Assembly (NCBI GenBank): GCA_024763405.1
Contig: JANTFQ010000020.1
Location: 1 to 15,167 of the forward strand
Origin: Calditrichaceae bacterium
Lineage (GTDB): Bacteria; Calditrichota; Calditrichia; Calditrichales; Calditrichaceae
Direction: 5' to 3'
Length of the DNA: 15,167 nucleotides
This document shows positions 7,433 through 14,500 of this stretch, piece after piece. The notes below the pieces were generated by a model that ran no database searches, had not been told where the DNA came from, and saw nothing but the letters and a program-made list of their open reading frames with translations. Every line of letters begins with the position of its first letter. The first letter of the stretch is position 1. A program made the position numbers and the translations under genes.

Positions 7433-8605
7433 ATGAAAGAAGTAAACCGTCTGAATTACTTTATTCAACGTTTAAACCTCTTAGTCTTCAAAGCAAAAGA
7501 AATTTATTCTTTTCTGATCCTGTTCTGTGCACTGGCTGTTTATCCGCAGACCTCTTTTGCACTGGACGGGGCAGATATTGCTGTTTATACGGATAATGGC
7601 ACCGGCGCCTGGGAAGACGGTATCGTTGCTTTTGAAAATTTTCTGGACTGGAAGGGAATCAGTCACGAGCGGATTACCGCCGCTGATATTAACAGCACCG
7701 ATCTGCGGCCTCTGTACCAGGCCATTTATTTCCCCGGTGGATATGCCTGGTATTATAAAATTGCTATTAGTGAAACCGGTTTACAGAATATACGTGATTT
7801 GGTGAGCAGCGGCGGCGGCTATATTGGAATTTGTGCCGGGGCCTATTTTGCCAGCGATTCCGTTTATTGGGAAGAAGACGGCCTGCTGGACTATCCGCTG
7901 GATTTGTTTGACGGTACCGCACGGGGCGCCATCGATGCCATCGCGCCCTGGGATAACTACGCAATGACCACGCTGAAGATGAATTCAAATAATCCCATAA
8001 ATCAGTTTGAACCCGCGACAGAGCAGATGCTTTATTATGGCGGGCCGGTTTTTGTGCCGCATTCCGGGCAGACGGTGGATACGATTGCGGTATGGTCCGC
8101 CTGGCACGACAGTCTTGCCGCGATCAATTTTGATTATGGTTCCGGGCGCGTTTTACTGCTTGGGCCGCATCCGGAAATCGAAGAGGACAGTGACCGCGAC
8201 AGTACCGATTTTGCTCAGGAATTGGATGACGCGGGAAGTGACTGGCCGTTCTTATGGTCTGCGGTAGACTGGCTTTTGGACCGTCCTATCAGTTATCCTC
8301 CGCCTTCGGAAATTGAATGGGAGGTATCTCCGGAGCAGCCGGAACGCTTTGAAATTTTACAGATATATCCCAATCCGTTTAATCCAGGTACAGCTATCAG
8401 CTATCAGCTTTCTGCTGTCAGCACGGTACGGCTGGTTGTTTATAATGCGCTGGGACAAAAAGTGCGGACACTGGTGAACCGGGAAGAGAAAGCGGGAGAA
8501 CATATTACCCGGTTCAATTCCGGAGGCCTTGCGGGAGGAATTTATTTTGTACAAATTCAGGCTGGCGAGGAAATAAAGACGCGAAAAATTGTGTTAGTGA
8601 AATAA
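7433..8605 (+). CDS. Secreted BPL_N-type (class I glutamine-amidotransferase-like) protein with T9SS sorting domain
   Basis: This 390-residue protein has an N-terminal export signal: a long n-region, a hydrophobic stretch about 24-38, and probable cleavage after S-F-A near residue 43. Residues about 47-285 match the fold of the biotin-protein-ligase N-terminal domain, a class I GATase/DJ-1-like fold: IAVYTDNGTG strand-turn, FPGGYAWYY (100-108), nucleophile elbow G-I-C-A-G-A-Y-F with Cys134, and G-P-H-P-E (244-248) supplying His246 and Glu248. The Cys-His-Glu triad therefore looks intact. Residues about 305-390 are a T9SS type A sorting domain ending K-T-R-K-I-V-L-V-K. The protein should be exported to the surface, and no biotin ligase catalytic domain follows. 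Substrate is unknown; amidase or hydrolase activity is possible, as is a purely binding role. The ribosome binding site is weak (ACGGACAAAG some 10 nt upstream) and no other in-frame ATG exists before the signal peptide. Confidence 0.82.
   Translation: MKEVNRLNYFIQRLNLLVFKAKEIYSFLILFCALAVYPQTSFALDGADIAVYTDNGTGAWEDGIVAFENFLDWKGISHERITAADINSTDLRPLYQAIYFPGGYAWYYKIAISETGLQNIRDLVSSGGGYIGICAGAYFASDSVYWEEDGLLDYPLDLFDGTARGAIDAIAPWDNYAMTTLKMNSNNPINQFEPATEQMLYYGGPVFVPHSGQTVDTIAVWSAWHDSLAAINFDYGSGRVLLLGPHPEIEEDSDRDSTDFAQELDDAGSDWPFLWSAVDWLLDRPISYPPPSEIEWEVSPEQPERFEILQIYPNPFNPGTAISYQLSAVSTVRLVVYNALGQKVRTLVNREEKAGEHITRFNSGGLAGGIYFVQIQAGEEIKTRKIVLVK
8393..8420 (+). repeat. Degenerate 7-bp tandem repeat inside the sorting domain (copy 2)
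   Basis: Two exact GCTATCA units followed by GCTTTCT and GCTGTCA encode A-I-S-Y-Q-L-S-A-V-S of the GATase-like protein's sorting tail. This is the most regular of the three copies. Confidence 0.7.
8417..8475 (+). repeat. 59-bp block nearly identical to 11709-11767 (opposite strand)
   Basis: Aligned by eye, the coding-strand sequence here and that of the BNR-protein gene agree at 58 of 59 positions (one A/G difference at 8428). The block encodes V-S-T-V-R-L-V-V-Y-N-A-L-G-Q-K-V-R-T-L-V of the sorting domain, including synonymous positions. Confidence 0.9.
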
Positions 8606-8670
8606 AATCACGAATCAGTTAAAATAATAAAATAAATCAATCAAATATTTAAAAACCGAAAGAGGAAAAA

Positions 8671-9159
8671 ATGCCGTTTAAAAAAGACCAGGTAGTTGTA
8701 TTTCATTATACGGTTACCAATGATAAAAATGAAGTTGTGGATAACAGCCGGGGTGGAGAACCGCTGGCAGTGCTGACCGGCAGGGGACAAATTCTTCCTA
8801 AACTGGAAGAGGCAATGCAGGATCTCGCCGTCAGCGAAACAAAAACAGTTCCGCTGGCAGCCAAAGATGCCTATGGTGAATTCAGTGAAGAACAGATTCA
8901 GACGGTCAGTCGCGAAAATTTTCCAAAAGACGCCAATTTGGAAATTGGAATGGAATATATGGCCAGTATGGAAGACGGTCACCAAATGCCATTTGCCATT
9001 ACAAAAATTGACGGCGATCAGATTACCGTTGATTTTAACCATCCTTTAGCAGGACAGAATTTAACCTTTGAGGTTGAAGTGATGGAACTGCGTGACGCTT
9101 CTAAGGAAGAACTGGAACACGGCCATGTGCACGGACCCGGCGGCCATCACCATCATTAA
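8671..9159 (+). CDS. slyD: FKBP-type peptidyl-prolyl cis-trans isomerase, SlyD-like, with His-rich tail
   Basis: The 162-residue product has the SlyD layout. A split FKBP domain (about 1-70 and 121-141) has the active-site-type segments VVDNSR (22-27), G-E-P-L-A-V-L-T-G-R-G-Q-I-L-P (29-43) and AAKDAYGE (63-70), and an insert-in-flap chaperone domain lies about 72-120. The C-terminus (150-162) carries seven histidines, ending H-H-H-H, like the metal-binding tail of SlyD proteins used in nickel handling for hydrogenase maturation. There is no signal peptide, so it is a cytoplasmic folding catalyst/chaperone. A purine-rich AGAGGA lies 5 nt before the ATG. It follows the GATase-like gene after 65 bp in the same direction and ends at a hairpin terminator. 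Whether it is co-transcribed with the upstream gene or has its own promoter is not clear; the gap shows no convincing motif. Confidence 0.92.
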   Translation: MPFKKDQVVVFHYTVTNDKNEVVDNSRGGEPLAVLTGRGQILPKLEEAMQDLAVSETKTVPLAAKDAYGEFSEEQIQTVSRENFPKDANLEIGMEYMASMEDGHQMPFAITKIDGDQITVDFNHPLAGQNLTFEVEVMELRDASKEELEHGHVHGPGGHHHH

Positions 9160-9165
9160 TAACAG

Positions 9166-9198
9166 AACCCCGGTTCAGACTTTTGAGCCGGGGTTTTT
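9166..9198 (+). terminator. Rho-independent terminator after slyD
   Basis: AACCCCGGTTCA (9166-9177) pairs with TGAGCCGGGGTT (9184-9195), with one G-T pair, and the T-run extends to 9198. It lies 7 nt past the slyD stop codon and between convergent genes. Confidence 0.88.
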
Positions 9199-9222
9199 AT
9201 ATCAGGAAAGTTGCGGACAAGT

Positions 9223-10233
9223 TTAATGCCCCGGGAATTTGAAATTACGGCTGCTTATTTCTTTAAGTTCTTTTCCATTCCGGGTAATTATAAATGCTTC
9301 CACTCCTGGTTTTGATTCTACCCACTCCAATCCCTTCTTTGCACCCATCACCATAATGGCCGTTGCCATTGCGTCGGCCAGCATGCAGGAGGGTGCGAGA
9401 ATGGTTACCGAGGCCATATTGTTGTGTACAGGCCGTCCGTTTCGCGGATCGATTTCATGCGAATATAGAGAATCGCCGCTGGTAAAATAATTCCGGTAAT
9501 CCCCGCTTGTGGCCATTGCGGCATCGTGTAGTTCCAAGACCGTTTCCAAATCCGAACCGGGCACCACATCCGGGAGAGGCCGGTCAATACCAATTTTCCA
9601 GGGAATGCCATTCTTACTGCCGCGGGTTATTACTTCGCCGCCGATTTCGACTAAAAAGTTAGAATAACCCGTTTTTTGTAATAACGCTGCGACCGCGTCC
9701 ACACCGTAGCCTTTGGCAATGGCGCTGAAGTCGATCTGAATTTGAGGATTTGTTTTGTGAATGGTGGAATCATTTACAATTTTGATGAACTGACTGCCGA
9801 CCTGTTTGAGCGTTTCCCGGATCTGTTCCGGATTGGGAGGCGTTGTTCGGCTCCCTTTTGTACCGAATCCCCATAAATTTACAAGAGGGCCCACCGTTAC
9901 ATCAAATAAGCCGCCAGACTCGGAATGTATTTTTAAAGCGAGCCGCAGCACCCGCAAGAAGGGCGGCGAAACCTGAAATGGCTTAAGGTCCGTTAATTGA
10001 TTAAAACGGGAGATTTCACTGTCTTTTATATATGTTGACATTTGCTGGTTTACGGTTTGCAGCAGCGAATCAACTTTACGTTTCACGGCTGACGCCCTAT
10101 TTGCATCGATACCGTTATCCGCTAAAACCAAATGGTAGGTTGTGCCCATCGTATTTCCGCTAATGGCCACGGGTTCGGTTTTTGTGCACGCACTTAAAAG
10201 TAAAGCAGACAGAACCAGAAAGATAAAGCGCAT
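9223..10233 (-). CDS. apbE: FAD:protein FMN transferase, ApbE family lipoprotein
   Basis: This 336-residue protein has the usual ApbE length. The N-terminus MRFIFLVLSALLLSAC is a lipoprotein signal with lipobox L-S-A-C (Cys16), so the enzyme is membrane-anchored outside the cytoplasm. Family motifs are GNTMGTTYH (26-34), GGLFDVTVGPLVNLWGFG (107-124), DFSAIAKGYGVD (168-179), V-E-I-G-G-E (195-200), A-T-S-G-D-Y-R-N-Y-F (241-250), HEIDPRNGRPV (259-269) and L-A-D-A-M-A-T-A (285-292), where Asp287 and Thr291 are the expected Mg ligands. ApbE covalently attaches FMN from FAD to Thr/Ser of flavoproteins such as RNF and Na+-NQR subunits. No flavinylation target is encoded in the window. AGGA stands about 8 nt upstream of the ATG. 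It is convergent with slyD and divergent from the small membrane-protein gene. Confidence 0.95.
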   Translation of the reverse strand: MRFIFLVLSALLLSACTKTEPVAISGNTMGTTYHLVLADNGIDANRASAVKRKVDSLLQTVNQQMSTYIKDSEISRFNQLTDLKPFQVSPPFLRVLRLALKIHSESGGLFDVTVGPLVNLWGFGTKGSRTTPPNPEQIRETLKQVGSQFIKIVNDSTIHKTNPQIQIDFSAIAKGYGVDAVAALLQKTGYSNFLVEIGGEVITRGSKNGIPWKIGIDRPLPDVVPGSDLETVLELHDAAMATSGDYRNYFTSGDSLYSHEIDPRNGRPVHNNMASVTILAPSCMLADAMATAIMVMGAKKGLEWVESKPGVEAFIITRNGKELKEISSRNFKFPGH

Positions 10234-10333
10234 TTTATATCCTGTTTTTTTAGTGGAATTTTAACAATTGATTGCAATAAAACAATATAAATTTGAAATA
10301 ATAAATTTTTTCTGTAGCTGGTATCCCTTGCTA

Positions 10334-10364
10334 TTGAACTGGGAATCAGAATACTCTACATTTG
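10334..10364 (+). promoter_or_regulatory. Candidate promoter upstream of the four-helix membrane protein
   Basis: TTGAAC (10334-10339), 17 bp, then TACATTTG (10357-10364). The second box fits both a loose -10 and the TAnnTTTG -7 element described for Bacteroidetes. It would give a leader of about 110 nt. Motif matching only. Confidence 0.3.
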
Positions 10365-10482
10365 TCCCTGCTAAATGAAGCGGGTGATTTAAAATATATA
10401 TACGCCGGGCAGTTCCCGGATCATAGTAAGTAAATTCGAACTGTTTCCACCCGAGTGTGGAACAATTTATAAGGATTTTATT

Positions 10483-10923
10483 ATGTTGCACAAATATAAA
10501 CCGGGAGTTCCCCGAAAATGGTTATTATTGCTTTCCGGAGTCGTATGGAGCGGAACGGGGATTCTGCTCAATTTCTTCGCATACCGCTGGATTCCGGAAT
10601 TAACCCTTGTTCAGATCGAAATTGATGTGGTTGTTGGGGCTTTGCTGGGCTTTATTATTGCTTATTTCGGCTTTAGCCTTGTGGCTAAAAAAAATATTAA
10701 ACGCATTCTGGAGTATTCCGGCCTGGTTTGTGTTTTTGCTTTTCAGGAATGGAAATCCTATATCCTGATTGCCGTGATGATAACCATGGGTGTTTTTATG
10801 CGTACCAGCGGACTCATTCCGAAATATCTGCTGGCTCCTGTGTACATTGGCATCGGACTGGCTCTGTTTTTAACCAGCTTTCTTTACTATAAGATTTTTT
10901 CTGCAGAACCGTCGAACGGATAA
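10483..10923 (+). CDS. Small integral membrane protein of unknown function (about four helices)
   Basis: The 146-residue product shows four hydrophobic segments at roughly 13-35 (WLLLLSGVVWSGTGILLNFF), 44-67, 89-108 (YILIAVMITMGVFMRTSG) and 113-138 (KYLLAPVYIGIGLALFLTSF). Short basic ends (H-K-Y-K-P-G-V-P-R-K and A-K-K-N-I-K-R) suggest a defined inner-membrane topology. The pattern R-K-W-L-L-L-L-S-G-V-V-W early on, and F-Q-E-W-K-S-Y followed by G-L-I-P-K-Y-L-L-A-P-V-Y-I-G-I-G, looks like a conserved uncharacterised family seen in several phyla, but I cannot name it. AAGGA lies 7 nt before the ATG, giving a well-supported start. It is monocistronic: divergent from apbE and closed by a strong terminator. 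No catalytic residues or FMN-attachment motif are evident. Confidence 0.8.
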   Translation: MLHKYKPGVPRKWLLLLSGVVWSGTGILLNFFAYRWIPELTLVQIEIDVVVGALLGFIIAYFGFSLVAKKNIKRILEYSGLVCVFAFQEWKSYILIAVMITMGVFMRTSGLIPKYLLAPVYIGIGLALFLTSFLYYKIFSAEPSNG

Positions 10924-10938
10924 GATAATTTTAGTAAC

Positions 10939-10977
10939 AAAAAAGGCGGTTCCAATTAATTGGAACCGCCTTTTTTT
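10939..10977. terminator. Strong Rho-independent terminator (perfect 26-bp palindrome), probably bidirectional
   Basis: Bases 10945-10970 form a perfect palindrome (arms of 13 nt beginning GGCGGTTCC), flanked by a run of A on the left and seven T on the right. It lies 15 nt past the stop of the membrane-protein gene and could also stop transcription coming from the opposite side. Confidence 0.93.
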
Positions 10978-11125
10978 ATCCTATTGCGATGGTAATCTTT
11001 CCTGTACGTAGTAATTAGGAATATCCGAACTCCGGCGGATTCTGTTCCACTTTTATGGTTCTTTCTCATTCCGTGTGGGTAAAATAGTCAAGTGCAAAAT
11101 TGAAGGCCGTTGATTATCACGGATA

Positions 11126-11158
11126 AAACAGGAATTTCAGAAAAACACATTCCTGTTT
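11126..11158. repeat. Hairpin with 10-bp arms
   Basis: AAACAGGAAT (11126-11135) and ATTCCTGTTT (11149-11158) are exact reverse complements with a 13-nt loop. It lies 28 bp before the palindrome cluster. There is no T-tract at its 3' end, so it is not an obvious terminator. Confidence 0.6.
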
Positions 11159-11186
11159 ATGATATAATGCGGTTTACATTCCATTA

Positions 11187-11399
11187 ACTGCGAAGCAGTG
11201 ACAATTGAATAACTTCGGGTGAAACCCGAAGATAAAAACGGAGCACAAGCGAATAACTGCGAAGCAGTTTAATCCAATTCGTCCTTTGATGAATGAATGT
11301 TTCACAGAATTTCAACCCCTTCAGGGTAGAAATCGTGGCTTGTTTATTCATTTCCCCGAATTACATTCGGGGTTATTCATTTTTCATTCCTTCGGAATG
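11187..11399. repeat. Cluster of six short palindromes with mostly GAA/TTC loops (REP-like array)
   Basis: Six hairpins lie in 213 bp. P1 11187-11199: ACTGC, loop GAA. P2 11213-11231: CTTCGGGT, loop GAA. P3 11255-11269: AACTGC, loop GAA. P4 11315-11327: ACCC arms with one inner mismatch, loop TTC. P5 11354-11372: CCCCGAAT, loop TAC. P6 11385-11399: CATTCC, loop TTC. Units P2 and P3 are preceded by GAATAA on the plus strand. P5 is followed by TTATTCAT, the reverse complement of ATGAATAA, so the left three and right three appear to be in opposite orientation. P1 and P3 share the same core. No transposase lies nearby. This resembles repetitive extragenic palindrome clusters; the family is not identified. 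Confidence 0.75.
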
Positions 11400-11416
11400 T
11401 TCCGGTAGTGTTAAAA

Positions 11417-11438
11417 GTTTCTGGCAGAAATGCCAAAC
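11417..11438. repeat. Imperfect hairpin with GAAA loop
   Basis: TGGCA (11422-11426) and TGCCA (11431-11435) flank GAAA. The stem extends to GTTT/AAAC with one bulged base. It lies 18 bp beyond the last unit of the palindrome cluster and may belong to it. Confidence 0.45.
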
Positions 11439-11575
11439 AACCTGTTCATCCTTTGCAATACACCTGCCAGGATATCAACGAATGGAAGAGTGATTTTCTT
11501 ACGCCAATTACCAATACAAAATGAAAAAGAACTACTTTTATTTCGGGTATTCCCCCAAAAGAAGTATCCATTTGT

Positions 11576-14500
11576 TTAACGTACCAGAATCATTTTTCTG
11601 GTCTGAACAAAACCGTTATCTGTTGTCAGTTTATACACATATATCCCACTTGCGAGGCCATCGGCATTAAATGTGACGCGGTGTTCTCCGGCATCCTGTT
11701 TTCCACTTACCAGTGTCCGCACTTTTTGTCCCAGCGCATTATAAACAACCAGCCGCACCGTGCTGACAGTAGAAAGTTGATAGCTGATAGCGGTACTCGG
11801 ATTAAACGGATTGGGGTAATTCTGGTTTAAAGCAAATTCTTTTACGGTTTGTTCGGTTCCTTCAATAGCCGAAACAGAATTGGCTGCCGTAACATCATCA
11901 ATCCCCCAGCCCCATCCATTTGTGTTAGCGTCTGCAAATAATTTAAAACGGAACTGGACATTGGTATCGAGGGGATAAGTGGCGGTTAAATCAATGAGAT
12001 GATCACGGAACATGCCTTCGTTTCCGTCTCCGTTGTTGTCATATGCGGATTGCCAGGAAGCGTCAAAGCGGCAATCATAAGGTTCAACCAAAACGGTCCA
12101 GTTGTCACCGTCATCCGAACCCTCAACGGTTACATAATCGTAAAAACCGGCATCGCCGTAAACCGAACCGGATTCACCTGGTTCCACAACTGCCACATCC
12201 CGGTAACTTAACGAAGCACCTGCCTTAATAGTAATGGGGGTGCCCCAATAGCCGATGGCCGTTTGCCCGTCTGTATAGGGATGTCCGGAATTAAGCAGCG
12301 CTGTACTGAAACCGGATTGAGACGAAGCGCTTAAATCACCAAAAAATGTTGTTTGAAGATCGTTGAAATCTTCCGTTAGAGTTTCTTGCGCGGAATAAAT
12401 ATGGCCGCTTTTTTCGGTACTGAGGGCAGAGTTTGTTCCCCGGTAACCAATAACCTGGGCGATAATATCTTCCGGCGGCGTTGTTAGATAAGTTCCAAAG
12501 GTGTCGCTGCCGGCGGCGACATATCCCAGACGATCCACGATATTCCCATTGACGATAACCTGTACGGAATCATAGTTAGAATTTGCATTAAAGCGCAGTT
12601 TTAAAATATGTGTGTTCGGATTTGCTACGGTTATATCCTGCAAACCAGGCGCCAGCAGCGGGCCTTCAGACAGCTCGTCGCGGTGTACGCTCCAAATACC
12701 TCTTCCATGAGTGGCAGCGACGATTTCCTGCCCGATAATTTTAAGCCGGCGGATGGAAACGGCCGGTAAGCCTTCGTCGGAATATTGCCAGGAGGCGCCG
12801 TTATCATAGGAAATAAACAGGCCGATATCGGTACCCAGCCAGATTTCGGTGGTGTCGAAAGGCATAACCAAAACCGTATACGCCGGTACATCCGGAAGAT
12901 TGTTGTTGATGTTTTCCCAGGTCTGACCTAAATCGCGGGTACGGTATATTTTACCGGAACCGGAAGAGCCGATGGTCAGAAAGGCCGTGGAATCTTTGGA
13001 GGGATGGGTGGAAATACCGGTTACCCAGGCGCTGGGACTCCCGGCAGGTTGCACCGTCTGGTTAAATGTTTGCCCGCCGTTTGTAGAAACATTCATATAA
13101 ATAGTCGTCCCGCCGGCCCAGACAATATCGGAGCTGCTTAAAGAAATGGCAGTTTTATAACGGGTATAACCGTTATTGGCAACGGTTGCGCTGTGCCAGT
13201 TGGCCGCGGCATCATCGGTCCAGTAAACGGTGTTGTTGTCTCCGGCGGTAACCAGTTTGTTAGAATTATTGGGATCGATAGACAGCGGTGTGTGGAAAAC
13301 TCCACTTTCGGGCATGCCGTTATTTACATAGCTAAAATTATATCCGCCATCGGTGGATTTATAAATCTTAGTGTAGTAAAGGGTGCCGTACACAACGCTT
13401 GGATCGGTTTTATCCCAGGCGCAGTCGAAACCATCACCGCCGATGACGCGATCCCAGGAAGAGGTATAGTCCGGGTCAGTCGGAGAGCGGTGGGTTCCGT
13501 TATCCTGAGTGCCACCGATAAAATCATTGGAAGAAGGATGGCGGTCCGCATCATAGTATTGAGTAACATTATAATTGTTATTCATTTCCTGCCAGTTAGA
13601 ACCCATATCGGTGGAATAGTGTACGCCGCCGTCATTTCCGGCGAGGACACTAAAGCTGTTTGGCCCTGTTGTAATTGTCACCAGGGCGTGTTGATCGGCG
13701 TGCACATAGGGATATGAAGCGCCTGTGTACCATTCGGTTAATTGGGTAGCGCTCATATTTGCACCACTGATGTGTACACGGTAAATATTAATTCCGCCTA
13801 CGTAAATATAGTTCGGGTCTAAGGGACTGACAACCAGGGCATTGTCATACCAGCCCTGTCCGCCCAGCCAGTTCGTGGAATTACCGTAATCGGTCCACGT
13901 TTCACCACCGTCTGCGGAACGGAAAAAACCGAGGAGGCCGCTGTTGTCATCCACAGGGGCAGCATATAGAATACTGGTGTCGGTTGGTGAAATGGCCATT
14001 TCGATTCGATTGGGATTTGTAATTTCATTACTGACAAAATTCCAGCTAAAGCCACCATCAACAGATTTATAAATGCCTGTTCCGTTCACCGCAATAAACT
14101 GCTTATCATAAAGCAGAGGGTTGGCTACAATTTGCTGAACATTTCCACCGTTATTAAATGTCTCATTCCAGTTTAATCCCCCGTCTTCCGAAATATAGAC
14201 GCCGCTTTTAGTTGCTGCAGTAAAAATATCCGGATCATCGGGATCAACAATAATACGGTTTACATAACGGAAATTTGAATTCCCAACGGTTGCGCTGATT
14301 TGCTGCCAGGTCTCTCCGCCGTCCGTGGATTTAAAGATTCCGTCACCGACAATGGCGTCGAAGTTATAAAACCCTTCGCCTGTTCCGGCATATAAAACAT
14401 CGGGACTGTTTTTACAAATGGCCATACTGGCTACCGAAATGACCGGCATATTATCGGTTTTACAGGTCCAGGTTTGCCCGGCATCCGTCGTCTTCCAGAT

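Larger units (their letters stand above)
10978..11575. other. Gene-poor intergenic region carrying a palindrome cluster
   Basis: Almost 600 bp between the terminator and the stop of the BNR-protein gene. No frame here shows protein-like composition with a ribosome binding site. The longest open frame (11293-11493) runs straight through the palindromes and is judged spurious. The left part (10978-11125) shows nothing recognisable. The right part (11440-11575) contains a short open frame without start or homology that I can name. Confidence 0.6.

Noticed and set aside
9121..9156. His-tag-like tail of the FKBP protein as a cloning artefact
   Set aside because: The histidines are interspersed (H-G-H-V-H-G) before the final four, as in natural SlyD tails, and the gene is followed by a native terminator.
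10405..10419. Small CCGGG/CCCGG inverted repeat upstream of the membrane protein
   Set aside because: Five-base arms with a 5-nt loop are expected by chance, and there is no further support for an operator or riboswitch.
10261..10491. Open frame of 76 codons on the minus strand between apbE and the membrane protein
   Set aside because: It overlaps the start of the well-supported plus-strand gene, sits in an AT-rich promoter region, and shows no protein-family features.
11187..11399. CRISPR-like array
   Set aside because: The units are palindromes of different sequence with irregular spacing of 12 to 45 nt, and there are no repeated direct repeats or cas genes.
11293..11493. Open frame of 66 codons on the plus strand
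   Set aside because: It runs through palindromes P4-P6 and the GAAA hairpin, lacks a ribosome binding site, and its composition follows the repeats. Such frames are a known artefact of palindrome clusters.
11402..11521. Possible remnant of a coding frame (plus strand) after the palindrome cluster
   Set aside because: About 39 codons with no start, no ribosome binding site and no recognised homology; too weak to annotate as a pseudogene.
13193..13717. Long plus-strand open frame (174 codons) within the BNR-protein gene
   Set aside because: It is antisense to a clear Asp-box repeat region, has no ribosome binding site, and is a frame shadow.
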